From: Cacconaster sp045601245
Lineage (GTDB): Bacteria > Bacteroidota > Bacteroidia > Bacteroidales > UBA932
Length of the DNA: 64,000 nucleotides
NCBI GenBank assembly: GCA_045601245.1
Contig: JAZRZH010000026.1
Coordinates: 1 to 64,000 of the forward strand
Direction of reading: 5' to 3'
Numbering within the stretch: position 1 is the stretch's first letter; each line of letters begins with the position of its first letter. A model generated the notes under the pieces. It was not told where the DNA came from, searched no databases, and saw only the letters and a list, made by a program, of their open reading frames with translations. Below are positions 51,534-60,238 of the stretch, one piece after another. Position numbers and translations under genes: made by a program.

Positions 51534-53170
51534 AGAATAATAGCAACTCCTCCAGGGCTGCCATACTCATAGCGGTCTGCGCCATCATCGGTTTCACCGC
51601 CGGAATCATTCTCGGGCGGAACTCCAGGAAGCCGAAGAACGGCGAGCACACTATCACGATATGCGCCACCACGGATATTCACGGAGCATACTTTTCGCAG
51701 TCATACACAGATGGAGAGGCCAATGAGACATCCCTGTCGAATGTCTCCACATTCATCGGCAAACTGCGTTCCGAAGGCATCGACCCGATACTGATTGACG
51801 TGGGTGATGCACTCCAGGGAGACAACGCTGCATATTACTACAACTATATAGACACCACCTCGGAGCACGTATTCGCCTCAATAGCAAAGTACCTCAAATA
51901 TGACGCGCTCGTAGTGGGCAACCACGATATCGAGGCCGGACCGGCCGTATACAACCGGATGAAATCCTGTTTCAAGAGATCATATCTCGCCGCCAATGCC
52001 ATTATTTCTGACGGTCCACAGAAGGGACGTTCCTATTTCCCATCATACACGGTCATCAAACGTGACGGACTGAAGATTGCCATCATCGGAATGACCAACG
52101 CCAATATCAAGAACTGGCTTCCGGAAGAGAAATGGAAGGGCATGGACTTCTTACCTATCTCAGAAATGGAACATCGCGTCATAGAGGTCGTCCGTACGAA
52201 GGTCCAGCCGGATATTGTGTTATTGGCCATACATTCAGGAACAGGCAATGGCTTCCCGGGCATCGAAAATGAGGCGCTGTATGTCGCAAGCAGCACAGAA
52301 GGCATCGACCTCGTCTTTTGCGGACACGACCACAAGGCTGGAACCCGAAATGCATACACAATCAATGGAACTTTCGTCCCTGTTCTTGATGCCGGCACCA
52401 AAGCATCCTCTGTAGCAGTCGCAGAACTTCACGTCAATGTCTCCAAGCACAAAGTGACCAGTATCACCAAGTTCGCCAGAATTGAAGATATGAAGGATTA
52501 CCCACTGGATGCCGCATACGACAAAAAATTCGAAAAGCAGTTCAACAAAGTCAAAATGTTTGCAAATCAGCCGGTAGGTAAACTTACTGAGGATATTGAT
52601 TTCGCAGAAGCGCTTACAGGGCCGTCATCCTACATCAGTCTCGTCCAGAAAGTCCAGATGGAGGCATCCGGAGCTGATATATCCTTTGCCGCACCTCTCA
52701 CATCCAAGGGAGGCATCAGCAAGGGGGACATAGCGTTCAAGGATCTCGCAAAAATCTACAAATTCGAAAACCAGCTGTACGTCGCGAAGATGACCGGCAC
52801 ACAGATCAAGGATTATCTCGAGTATTCATACGACACCTGGATTGGCAATTCCGCACCTCCATTCAACTTCGACTCTGCCGACGGCATCATCTACGAAGTC
52901 AGAAAAAGTGCCGCCAAAGGCTCCCGCGTAAACATCATATCCATGGCTGACGGCACACCGTTCGAGCCCGGAAAGACCTACGAGGTGGCTATGACCTCCT
53001 ACCGTGCCAGCGGCGGCGGCAACCTTCTCCGGCTCGGCGCAGGCATAGACCCGTCCACCCTGGAGATCGTCCGCAAGTATGACGACATCCGGGACCTCAT
53101 CGGCAAGTACATCAAAGACAATGGAACCATCACCACTGCCGTTTCCGACAACTGGAAGTGGGTGGAATAG
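51530..53170 (+). CDS. Membrane-anchored metallophosphatase/5'-nucleotidase
   Basis: The 546-residue UshA-like protein has an N-terminal membrane anchor (about residues 9-28), a calcineurin-type metallophosphatase domain with TTDIHG (about 46-51), DVGDALQGD, VVGNHDIE and FCGHDHK, and a C-terminal 5'-nucleotidase domain with YEVAMTSYRASGGG (about 480-493). It should dephosphorylate nucleotides in the periplasm. Its start overlaps the symporter's stop (ATGA), suggesting scavenging coupled to uptake. Confidence 0.88.
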   Translation: MKNNSNSSRAAILIAVCAIIGFTAGIILGRNSRKPKNGEHTITICATTDIHGAYFSQSYTDGEANETSLSNVSTFIGKLRSEGIDPILIDVGDALQGDNAAYYYNYIDTTSEHVFASIAKYLKYDALVVGNHDIEAGPAVYNRMKSCFKRSYLAANAIISDGPQKGRSYFPSYTVIKRDGLKIAIIGMTNANIKNWLPEEKWKGMDFLPISEMEHRVIEVVRTKVQPDIVLLAIHSGTGNGFPGIENEALYVASSTEGIDLVFCGHDHKAGTRNAYTINGTFVPVLDAGTKASSVAVAELHVNVSKHKVTSITKFARIEDMKDYPLDAAYDKKFEKQFNKVKMFANQPVGKLTEDIDFAEALTGPSSYISLVQKVQMEASGADISFAAPLTSKGGISKGDIAFKDLAKIYKFENQLYVAKMTGTQIKDYLEYSYDTWIGNSAPPFNFDSADGIIYEVRKSAAKGSRVNIISMADGTPFEPGKTYEVAMTSYRASGGGNLLRLGAGIDPSTLEIVRKYDDIRDLIGKYIKDNGTITTAVSDNWKWVE

Positions 53171-53175
53171 CAGAC

Positions 53176-53217
53176 TATTTATATTTATATTTATATTTAT
53201 ATTTATATTTATATTTA
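53176..53217. repeat. Seven-copy hexanucleotide tandem repeat (TATTTA)n
   Basis: Seven perfect copies of TATTTA begin five bases after the stop of the nucleotidase gene. They lie outside any supported gene. Perfect short tandem arrays change length by slippage, and this one lies between two convergent genes. Confidence 0.9.
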
Positions 53218-53238
53218 TTACCTTATTACCATAGCAAC

Positions 53239-53269
53239 CGGGCCGGCCCAACTGAATTGAGCCGGCCCG
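53239..53269. terminator. GC-rich inverted repeat between convergent genes
   Basis: Nine-base perfect arms CGGGCCGGC and GCCGGCCCG enclose a 13-base loop between the nucleotidase and YkvA genes, which end toward each other. There is no T-run, so it may be a processing or pausing stem rather than a classical terminator. Confidence 0.5.
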
Positions 53270-53277
53270 CATTGCAG

Positions 53278-53640
53278 CTATCCGAACCACTCCCTCAGTT
53301 TGGCATCGGCCTGAGCCTCATACTCCGGAGTTATGGACTCGGTGATGGCCTTGAAAGCCAACATCAGCGCAGCCAGGTCATCAGTGAAACCCAGTGCCGG
53401 AATGAAATCCGGTATCAGATCCACAGGCAGTATGAAATACCCCAACGCGCCGATGATAATGGCCTTGTCACGGACATTCACCTTCTGTGATTTCAGTGTA
53501 TAATAGAGAACGAGCGCCATCCTGATGACATCCCTGCCCGCCTTCTTGGCGACCTTGCGGATCTTCTCCCACAGCCCGTCATCGGAATAATGCGTCCCGT
53601 ACTTCGTAAGTTCATTGGTATCCTTTACTTCCTTTTGCAT
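53278..53640 (-). CDS. YkvA family (DUF1232) protein
   Basis: The 120-residue protein has the DUF1232 core: LYYTLKSQKVNVRDKAIIIGALGYFILPVDLIPDFIPALGFTDD in the middle third, a short amphipathic-hydrophobic unit that inserts in the membrane. The function of the family is unknown. It is encoded opposite to the nucleotidase and behind the toxin cluster. Confidence 0.85.
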   Translation of the reverse strand: MQKEVKDTNELTKYGTHYSDDGLWEKIRKVAKKAGRDVIRMALVLYYTLKSQKVNVRDKAIIIGALGYFILPVDLIPDFIPALGFTDDLAALMLAFKAITESITPEYEAQADAKLREWFG

Positions 53641-53655
53641 AGCGGCATAAAAATA

Positions 53656-53820
53656 CTAAAAATGAGTCATAGACGATATCCACTCATCTTCCGGCTCCTC
53701 CATCGCCTCCAAATATGCGTCCGTATCTCCCCCGTATGCTTCCGGCACAGGGGGAAGTTCTGCAAAGAAACTCATAATGATGCCGTCTCTGTTTCCAATG
53801 GGAATAAAGTTCAACTCCAT
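53656..53820 (-). pseudogene. Internally deleted copy of the AbrB-type antitoxin
   Basis: The 54-codon frame starts MELNFIPIGNRDGI, equivalent to the first 14 residues of the antitoxin at 55086-55334. It then jumps in frame to MSFFAELPPVPEAYGG and the rest of that protein's C-terminus, with only a few substitutions. The missing part is most of the AbrB fold. The stop has mutated (TAA to TGG), so the frame runs eight residues further. The next bases still resemble the start of the PIN toxin gene, which is otherwise gone. Promoter-like TATATTTG is kept upstream. It may still make a toxin-binding peptide. Confidence 0.65.
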
Positions 53821-53884
53821 ACGAATGCGTTTTCTGCAAATATAAAAAACCGGGGAAATTTTTGCGAAAATTATAACATTATCT

Positions 53885-54652
53885 TTACCGACCTATGAGC
53901 GCACCGACCAGCGCAACTCCGCCGTAATGCTTCCAGTTGTCGTGCAGATACTTCGGGACGAGATACAGGGTCTCCCCGTCATAGTCCTCGTGGATGACGA
54001 GCGGAGTGTTGCGGACGAACTCTCCGTTGTGCATTCCGTCCTTGTATTCCCAGAAATCAGAATAACCTCCGGCTGCAATCTCATTGCGCAGCGCCTTCTC
54101 GAACAGAGGGGCCGCAATCTCCTGAATAGTATTGCCCGAGCCTCCCCTGTTGCGCAGCTTTGAAAGGTCGGAGTCCTCATACCTGATTTTCACTGCCGCC
54201 ACCGCATACGGCCTGATATCGATGCGGCAATGCGAATAGCGCACACCTCCATCGACGTTCAGACCGAAATCCTTCCGGTACTCCGCAACCAGCTGTCCCC
54301 AGCTCATTCCATTGCGGGTATTCTTCTCCGCCGGCACGTAATCTTCATCGAAATAGAACACGCCGTCGCCCTTTTCGCCGACCCAGCGGCCGTTCTGCCC
54401 GGGCACCGGCTTGTGGATCTCCCAATAATTATCAAGGATGGTTTGCGTGACCTGAGGCAGCGAACGATAATAATCATCGTCAGGAGCAACCCGCTCCCAC
54501 TCGTCCACCATCTTCAGCAAAGTCTGCGACTTCACGGCGATGGAAGCCTGTCGTGACGAAAGAATGTCACTGCACTGCAGGATAATATCTTCATTCTGAT
54601 TCATAGCACATTGAGTTAGAAGCAATGACAAAATAAGAGGTAATGGTTTCAT
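53885..54652 (-). CDS. Lipoprotein with HNH/EndoVII-type toxin-nuclease-like domain
   Basis: The 255-residue protein has a lipoprotein signal (LSLLLTQC, Cys at residue 15). From about residue 86 it resembles polymorphic-toxin nucleases of the HNH/EndoVII (WHH-type) superfamily: GRWVGEKGDGVFYF, MSWGQLVAEYRKDFGL, then a C-terminal PLVIHEDYDGETLYLVPKYL followed by HDNWKHYGG (His221, 237 and 242). In relatives the pattern reads W-H-H/E...MQLVP..H....H-GG. The hydrophobic residue before the first His replaces Trp. No immunity gene is adjacent. Alternatives are an exported DNA-scavenging nuclease or an inactive relative. The assignment rests on pattern recall only. Confidence 0.55.
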   Translation of the reverse strand: MKPLPLILSLLLTQCAMNQNEDIILQCSDILSSRQASIAVKSQTLLKMVDEWERVAPDDDYYRSLPQVTQTILDNYWEIHKPVPGQNGRWVGEKGDGVFYFDEDYVPAEKNTRNGMSWGQLVAEYRKDFGLNVDGGVRYSHCRIDIRPYAVAAVKIRYEDSDLSKLRNRGGSGNTIQEIAAPLFEKALRNEIAAGGYSDFWEYKDGMHNGEFVRNTPLVIHEDYDGETLYLVPKYLHDNWKHYGGVALVGALIGR

Positions 54653-54679
54653 AAATACCACAGCAAGAAATAGAATCTT

Positions 54680-55093
54680 TTATAGGTCAGGATTCCCAAT
54701 AGTCCAATCATCGAGCCTGATACCGTCAATCAGCGCGAAATGCCGGCTATCGTGGCTCACAACAGTCAAATTGTGCAATTTTGCAGTTGCTGCGATCAGC
54801 AAATCAAAGTCCGGCACTTTCCTGCCGGCGGCAATCTGCGCGGCCTTCATACGAGCAAACATATCAAGCACTTTGTCATTCACGGGCAATGCCCGGAATT
54901 TTGTGCGGCAGAATTCCAGGTTTGTCCTTTCTATCATATTTTGTGTCAGCTCGCAACCGGTCTGAAGTTCGGCCAGAGATATCTGCGACACAAAACAATT
55001 GTCAGGACCAGCCTCAACTATCCGCTCACGGATACCGTTGATTCCACGGCACATATCTATCAGCACATTGGTATCCAGCAGATATTTACTCAT
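54680..55093 (-). CDS. PIN-domain toxin (VapC type)
   Basis: The 137-residue PIN nuclease opens with YLLDTNVLIDMCRG (catalytic Asp8), has an internal acidic SLAELQTGCELT (Glu near 43), and a C-terminal DFDLLIAATAKLHNLTVVSHDSRHF with the last two acidic ligands. VapC toxins cleave tRNA or rRNA. The start in the eight-base overlap with the antitoxin gene was chosen; the longer frame lies inside the antitoxin. Order antitoxin-toxin and overlap are classical. Confidence 0.88.
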   Translation of the reverse strand: MSKYLLDTNVLIDMCRGINGIRERIVEAGPDNCFVSQISLAELQTGCELTQNMIERTNLEFCRTKFRALPVNDKVLDMFARMKAAQIAAGRKVPDFDLLIAATAKLHNLTVVSHDSRHFALIDGIRLDDWTIGNPDL

Positions 55094-55334
55094 CTTCCGG
55101 CTCCTCCATCGCCTCCAGATATGCGTCCGTATCTCCCCCGTACGCCTCAGGCGCAGGAGGAAGTTCAGCAAAGAAACTCATATCTGTCTCCTTTTCTTTT
55201 TTTGATAATGTCAGTTCCACGTCATCCTCAGAAACGAGCAGTACATCCCCGCGCTTCAGAGAAAAGCGCTTCATCAAAGCCTTCGGCAGAATAATGCCTT
55301 CGCTATTTCCAATGGGAATGATGCTCAACTCCAT
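55086..55334 (-). CDS. AbrB/SpoVT-type antitoxin
   Basis: The 82-residue protein has an N-terminal swapped-hairpin DNA-binding domain (about residues 4-45, IIPIGNSEGIILPKALMKRF and GDVLLVSEDDVELTL) and an acidic C-terminal tail (MSFFAELPPAPEAYGG onward) that should wrap the PIN toxin. It probably represses its own promoter. A deleted copy lies 1.3 kb downstream. Confidence 0.85.
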   Translation of the reverse strand: MELSIIPIGNSEGIILPKALMKRFSLKRGDVLLVSEDDVELTLSKKEKETDMSFFAELPPAPEAYGGDTDAYLEAMEEPEDE

Positions 55335-55350
55335 ACGACTTCGTTTTCTG

Positions 55351-55391
55351 CAAAGATAAAACTGCGTTATAACTTTTGCAAATATTATAAC
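55351..55391 (-). promoter_or_regulatory. Promoter and operator of the antitoxin-toxin operon
   Basis: On the - strand TATCTTTG (55358-55351) and TTTG (55382-55379) are separated by 20 bases, a good Bacteroidota promoter. Two GTTATAA boxes (55391-55385, and the palindrome GTTATAAC at 55373-55366) surround the -33 element and look like AbrB-type operator half-sites. Only one of the two boxes is kept upstream of the deleted copy. The remaining gap to 55587 shows no gene. Confidence 0.6.
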
Positions 55392-55587
55392 ACAATTCTT
55401 CGCAGTTTAAAGCTGGGTCACACACAGAAGCAGGCTCACTTATTACATTTAAATCTGCTGCACCAATAAGTTTCCCACAGCTGCGACGTGTGAAATGGCG
55501 ATTCCGCTGTGCAGTGACAGAAATGCGGCATTGCCTGGGGCGGTGCCTTAAGGCCTTCTGCCATCCGCTGTGCAAGGTGGCAAAAGA

Positions 55588-58236
55588 CTAATATTCTGAA
55601 ACGGGACGCACAGAGAGCCCGTGGAGCCGGGCGAATATCCAGTTGACCACGTTCACGCGGTCCGAATAGAAGCTGAGGTAGCGAGCTGAATCTGGAGCGT
55701 ACCATAGCGACGAAGACCAGTATATGCCAAGCGAGCCGGCCTCGAAGAGGTCTGTGCCTTCGCGGTGGCCTGCGGCAGGCAAAAAGATGCTATTGCCGTT
55801 CTTATTGCTTGTCACATTGTATCCATCCACTCCATTCTGCGTTGTCCAAGTCCAAGTACAATCGTCCGCTAATTCTGACCATTCCGCTTCTGTCGGCATA
55901 CGCCATTTGCCGCCCAACTTAACGTGGGCAACATCGTCTTCCGGATCGAGAACTGTCTTGTTGTCGGGACTGCCGGTGCCGGACCAATATGACGACTGAT
56001 TCGATGGAACGTACTTGGTCCAACCGGTTTTATTATCTGAACCAGTATGATATGGGCAATTGCTCCAATCGAGATATATACTTGTGCTTGTTACATCCTC
56101 CAAACCGCCCCACTGATAATAACCACCGTATTGTTCCGGAGTGTCAGCGCCGAGGTTGCAGGTGGCCCACTTGACCGAGAGACCAAGATCGACGTACTCA
56201 GCGTAATACCAAGGATAATATTCCTCACCTGTCTTCCAGTCGAAGAACCTGACAGGACAAGGGATGCCGTTGTAGTAACCGTCGTTTACATACTTCACAG
56301 TCGCTCGGTTTGATACCCATTCCATTACTTCCTCGCTGCAGTAGATGTCAACGTAGCCAGGAACTATACCAGTCTGTGTGAGTGCACCGTCACCGGTCGG
56401 CTTGTTAGTGATACCGGCGAAGAAGCAGAGCGTAGAGCCTGTGCAGTTTGTACCGAGGAAGCCGTCACCGAGACGCAGTGTATGGAGATTGAGACAGTTG
56501 TAGAAGAGGTATGTCTGTGAAACTGTGTTCTCTGTGTTCCAGCCTGTGCAGTCGATCTCGCTCGCCCGACATCCTGAGAACATATAGTTCAACATAGGCA
56601 GAGTCTCAACGTTGATACCGGTGCAATCGAGCTTGAGATTCTCAGAAGAGTGATAGAACCAGTCTGAGCAAGAGGCGATTGATGAGAAGTCAACGTCATC
56701 AGGGAACACGACCTTTGAGCAGTTGGGACAATCTGCAAAGACATAGGCAGTACTGGTGAGGTTCTGCAGGTTCCGCCACTTGGAGAGGTCATAGAGAGAG
56801 AGTTTGGTACCTCTGAAGCAATATCCGATATCCTGAAGGTTCGCCATATCGATCTCTTCCGGCCAGAGGATCTGAACCAGAGAAGAGTCATAGGCGAAGG
56901 CCTTCATCATTGTTGTATTATTGGCAAAATCGAAGCTTGAGAGGTCGAGTGTTGTGAGAGCGTAGTCTGAAGCGAACATACAATACATATCTGTGGCAGC
57001 TTCGGTATTGAGGGCTGAGAGGTTGGTAATGCGCTCCATTGCTGTGCAACCGTAGAACAGCATTGACGCATCTTCGCCTGTTGCAAACTGGTCAGCAGGA
57101 GTGCTTATGACAACCAACCCGCTTGCTTCGCTGCGATCGAGGTAGATAGGGAACTCGGATCTTGCGTCCTGGATCTCGATACCGTCTGTGCAGCTGCTGT
57201 TATTCTGGAATACGATATCCCTGACTGAGGGGTCATTCACATTTACGTAATATTTGAGGGCCTCGATATCGACTGTTCCGCCAGCAGTGTATTGTGAAAC
57301 ATCGATGCCCTTGAGGTATGCGTTGAATACAGGACCAGCAGGGAGAATTGCATTGCCTTTTACAGGCGCAATATCAAAAGAAGCCTGAATTGGCTGCATC
57401 ATATAAAAGACATTTCTCTCCACTGTCCTGGAACTTGTCACGCTCCTTGACATTGACCAGCCCTCGGCATTGGTAGCGGAAATATTGAAACCTTCACTAA
57501 AAACAGTCGGCGGGACGCAGAACCAGAATTCTGTTGGATTATCTTGTGACGGATTCAAATTGACACCGCTGCCACAATCAATCCAAATAGTATGGGAGGC
57601 TTCACCATCCATTTCGAGTATTGGATTCTGACCGGTCCTGGCCATAACATAAGCCGGACCGGCAATCTGTTCGCCATTATTACCTGTCAACGAGATGTTC
57701 TTGACAATGTCCTCTCCGTACATTCTGACTACTATATATCCACAGACATTCTTGAACGGAAGGAAATAATCATCGGAGCCGGAGGTTACAGCAACCATTG
57801 TGTTGGATTTGGGAGCAAAACTGTTTTCAGCATAGCTCTGCACACCCGGGAGATTCAGACATATCGTTCCATCAGATGAAATACTTGCATTATCGTCATA
57901 AGGATATATTGCATAGTTTGTATATATTGTACTTTCAGAATCCTCAGAACTACTGTCGCCTGTATACTCGAAATCCCCGCTTGTATCACCAGTGTTGCCA
58001 ATGAAACTGTATTTCTTATTTGCAGTGGTTTCAAAGAAAACACTGATGTCATCACCTGCCATCCAGAGTTGCTTCTGATTCCCGTCAAGATATGTCCTTG
58101 TTTCAGGGACACTCTCCATACCTGCACTGAAAACAGGCAGTGGAATATCTTGTCCTTTGTCAACTGCGATATCATTAATTGTGCAGCTACTGATAACTGC
58201 AAATACAATAATGAACAATATTATCTTTTTCATCAT
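55588..58236 (-). CDS. Fimbrillin-like/BspA-repeat/FISUMP surface lipoprotein
   Basis: The 882-residue lipoprotein has a signal ending AVISSCTIND. The N-terminal ~290 residues have the fimbrillin-like pattern (TRTYLDGNQKQLWMAGDDI, FLPFKNVCGYIVVRMYG). A middle DUF285/BspA-type leucine-rich region spans about 390-600 (MFYGCTAMERITNLSALNTE, TLDLSSFDFANNT). A C-terminal FISUMP domain spans about 690-882 (YVDLGLSVKWATCNLGAD, GKWRMPTEAEWSEL, ending LSVRPVSEY). It is likely anchored on the outer surface and adhesive. It is a paralogue of the next gene, with the same first and last domains and a different middle, and is co-transcribed with it. Confidence 0.8.
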   Translation of the reverse strand: MMKKIILFIIVFAVISSCTINDIAVDKGQDIPLPVFSAGMESVPETRTYLDGNQKQLWMAGDDISVFFETTANKKYSFIGNTGDTSGDFEYTGDSSSEDSESTIYTNYAIYPYDDNASISSDGTICLNLPGVQSYAENSFAPKSNTMVAVTSGSDDYFLPFKNVCGYIVVRMYGEDIVKNISLTGNNGEQIAGPAYVMARTGQNPILEMDGEASHTIWIDCGSGVNLNPSQDNPTEFWFCVPPTVFSEGFNISATNAEGWSMSRSVTSSRTVERNVFYMMQPIQASFDIAPVKGNAILPAGPVFNAYLKGIDVSQYTAGGTVDIEALKYYVNVNDPSVRDIVFQNNSSCTDGIEIQDARSEFPIYLDRSEASGLVVISTPADQFATGEDASMLFYGCTAMERITNLSALNTEAATDMYCMFASDYALTTLDLSSFDFANNTTMMKAFAYDSSLVQILWPEEIDMANLQDIGYCFRGTKLSLYDLSKWRNLQNLTSTAYVFADCPNCSKVVFPDDVDFSSIASCSDWFYHSSENLKLDCTGINVETLPMLNYMFSGCRASEIDCTGWNTENTVSQTYLFYNCLNLHTLRLGDGFLGTNCTGSTLCFFAGITNKPTGDGALTQTGIVPGYVDIYCSEEVMEWVSNRATVKYVNDGYYNGIPCPVRFFDWKTGEEYYPWYYAEYVDLGLSVKWATCNLGADTPEQYGGYYQWGGLEDVTSTSIYLDWSNCPYHTGSDNKTGWTKYVPSNQSSYWSGTGSPDNKTVLDPEDDVAHVKLGGKWRMPTEAEWSELADDCTWTWTTQNGVDGYNVTSNKNGNSIFLPAAGHREGTDLFEAGSLGIYWSSSLWYAPDSARYLSFYSDRVNVVNWIFARLHGLSVRPVSEY

Positions 58237-58252
58237 ATATCACATTTAATAA

Positions 58253-60217
58253 TTACCAACCCCAATCACTGCCCTTCCGGGGACTTTCTATGCTGTTCCG
58301 ATTACCGTTTCTTTCGTCAAAAACAGGGCGGACAAAAAATTGGCAACAAATGTTAATTCCTGCCATATATGGAGCATTGTTAGGTTTTAGAACCGTCAGC
58401 CATGCATCCCATCGAGCTTGCTTACATATAGAAGAAGACCAATACAAACATTCCCGATCGTCATTGGCAGGAAAAAATACGCTATTCCCATTTATTATAC
58501 TTGTAAACTTACATCCTTCAACACCATTCATTGTTGTCCATTCCCAAGTACATTTGTCGCGAAGCTCATCGTATTCAGAGCTTGTTGGCATTCTCCAACT
58601 ACCGCCCCACAAAACAGCAGCCACATCATCTTCCGGATCAAGAACATCCTTTGTTTCGGAAGGCTCATATTTAGATTGTTTATCCGGTCCGCCGATATAA
58701 GTACTTCCCCAAGCATAACTATCACCGAACTCCCACGGCAAATCAGCACCCACATTGAAGGTTGCCCACTTTACTCCGAGTCCCAAATCAACCATCTTAT
58801 AAGCACCTGCTACAACTATTTCAGCAGCTGCAGGGATGTAGCTTGTACTGCGGTTTGTTGTAATGTGAGGTATCAACTGGCCCTGAGCGACATAAACGCT
58901 CTCCAAAGTCTCCATCGGAGAGCAATCCAGATAATCCAGTGAAGTATTCTTGCTAACATCAAGGCTAGTTAACTGGTTGCTATAGCAAGATAATAGAGTC
59001 AGTTCAGTATTCTTGCTAATATCGAGACTTGTCAATTGATTGTTAAAGCAGGACAATAACAACAGTTCTGAACTTTGGCTGACATCAAGACTTGTGAGTT
59101 GATTATTATAGCAATACAATGAATCCAATTGGGTATTCTTGCTAACATCAAGACTTGACAATTGATTATCGCGGCATGAGAGATAAGAAATCTCAGTAAA
59201 AGATTCTATACCTTTCAATGACTTTATTTCTTTAGAACTACATATCATCCTTTTCACATTCTTGGCCTCTGTATAGCTAACCTCGCCGTCACCGTCCCTA
59301 TCGAAGTTGTCCACGCAATAGGCCTTGAAGTTTGCATCCTCGAACTCGATATTTCCCAAACGTGTATCAAATATCGCTTCCGTTGCAGGCATACTGTTGA
59401 TAACGTTCCTTGGGAATGTCTTGCTTGAAGACACCTTCTTTATCATTGACATTCCCTCCTTATTCGTTGCAGTGACGGTGAAACCTTTGCTGAATGTGGT
59501 TGGTGGCACGCAGAACCAGAACTCAGTGGCTTCTTCTGCACTTTTGCCGAGGGCTAAGCCATCTTCCCCGCAATCTATCGTGATGCAGTCTGTTGCGGCA
59601 TCCGACATTGTCATCTCAGGATTTTTGCCGTATTCGGCTACGACAGTTGCACTGCCGGCTATCTTCTCCCCTGAATTCCCTTTGAAGGTAAGGTTTATTA
59701 CAGAACCTTCACCATAGAGCTTCACCACTAAGTAGCCGCAAACGTTCTTAAACGGCAGGAAATAGTCATCAGCAGACGAGGTGACCGCCACCATTGTATT
59801 TGCCCCAACTCCAAAAGTGCCTGCTGCATAAGTTTGCACTGCTGGCAATTCGAGCGTTATCACCTCGTCATTCGACATCTTTGTAACTGATTGATAAGGA
59901 TATACAGCATAGTTGGTGCTTATCGTATTGCCAGAATGGAAACCACTCACTTTAGCTTCCTCGAAGTCTCCGCTCGTACTACCAGTCTCACCTTTGAAAA
60001 TATATCTCTGGTTATAGGTTGTTGTAAAAATTGTAAGCTCGTCCTCCGAACTCCACAGGAGCCTGTGGCTGCTATCAAGAAATGTTCTGGTAGATGCATC
60101 AACGAACGAAGCCGTAAATACTGGTGACTCCCCTTTATTGATACCATCCCCAAGGTCCTGCTGAATACAACCTGTCATTAACAGCGCAGATGCGATTATT
60201 GTGAAAAGTTTTTTCAT
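58253..60217 (-). CDS. Fimbrillin-like/EF-hand/LRR/FISUMP surface lipoprotein
   Basis: The 654-residue lipoprotein (SALLMTGCIQQ, Cys17) has a fimbrillin-like N-terminal region (to about 285) and an EF-hand-like calcium loop DRDGDGEVSYTEA (306-318). About five 21-residue leucine-rich repeats follow (341-432, NNQLTSLDVSKNT), then a FISUMP domain (475-633, VDLGLGVKWATFNVGADLPW, WRMPTSSEYDEL). After the usual RPVF end it carries 21 extra residues finishing GSDWGW. The repeats are also near-identical at the DNA level, so they can expand or contract. It follows a 42-residue peptide gene. Confidence 0.8.
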   Translation of the reverse strand: MKKLFTIIASALLMTGCIQQDLGDGINKGESPVFTASFVDASTRTFLDSSHRLLWSSEDELTIFTTTYNQRYIFKGETGSTSGDFEEAKVSGFHSGNTISTNYAVYPYQSVTKMSNDEVITLELPAVQTYAAGTFGVGANTMVAVTSSADDYFLPFKNVCGYLVVKLYGEGSVINLTFKGNSGEKIAGSATVVAEYGKNPEMTMSDAATDCITIDCGEDGLALGKSAEEATEFWFCVPPTTFSKGFTVTATNKEGMSMIKKVSSSKTFPRNVINSMPATEAIFDTRLGNIEFEDANFKAYCVDNFDRDGDGEVSYTEAKNVKRMICSSKEIKSLKGIESFTEISYLSCRDNQLSSLDVSKNTQLDSLYCYNNQLTSLDVSQSSELLLLSCFNNQLTSLDISKNTELTLLSCYSNQLTSLDVSKNTSLDYLDCSPMETLESVYVAQGQLIPHITTNRSTSYIPAAAEIVVAGAYKMVDLGLGVKWATFNVGADLPWEFGDSYAWGSTYIGGPDKQSKYEPSETKDVLDPEDDVAAVLWGGSWRMPTSSEYDELRDKCTWEWTTMNGVEGCKFTSIINGNSVFFPANDDRECLYWSSSICKQARWDAWLTVLKPNNAPYMAGINICCQFFVRPVFDERNGNRNSIESPRKGSDWGW

Positions 60218-60238
60218 AATAGATTTAATACTTGTTCG

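Noticed and set aside
53174..53220. Possible CRISPR or coding repeat at the TATTTA array
   Set aside because: The unit is six bases with no spacers, and the open frames across it encode only monotonous Asn-Ile or Tyr-Leu runs.
58940..59200. Short direct repeats suggesting a CRISPR array
   Set aside because: The 63-base periodicity is the leucine-rich repeat of the lipoprotein, in frame throughout.
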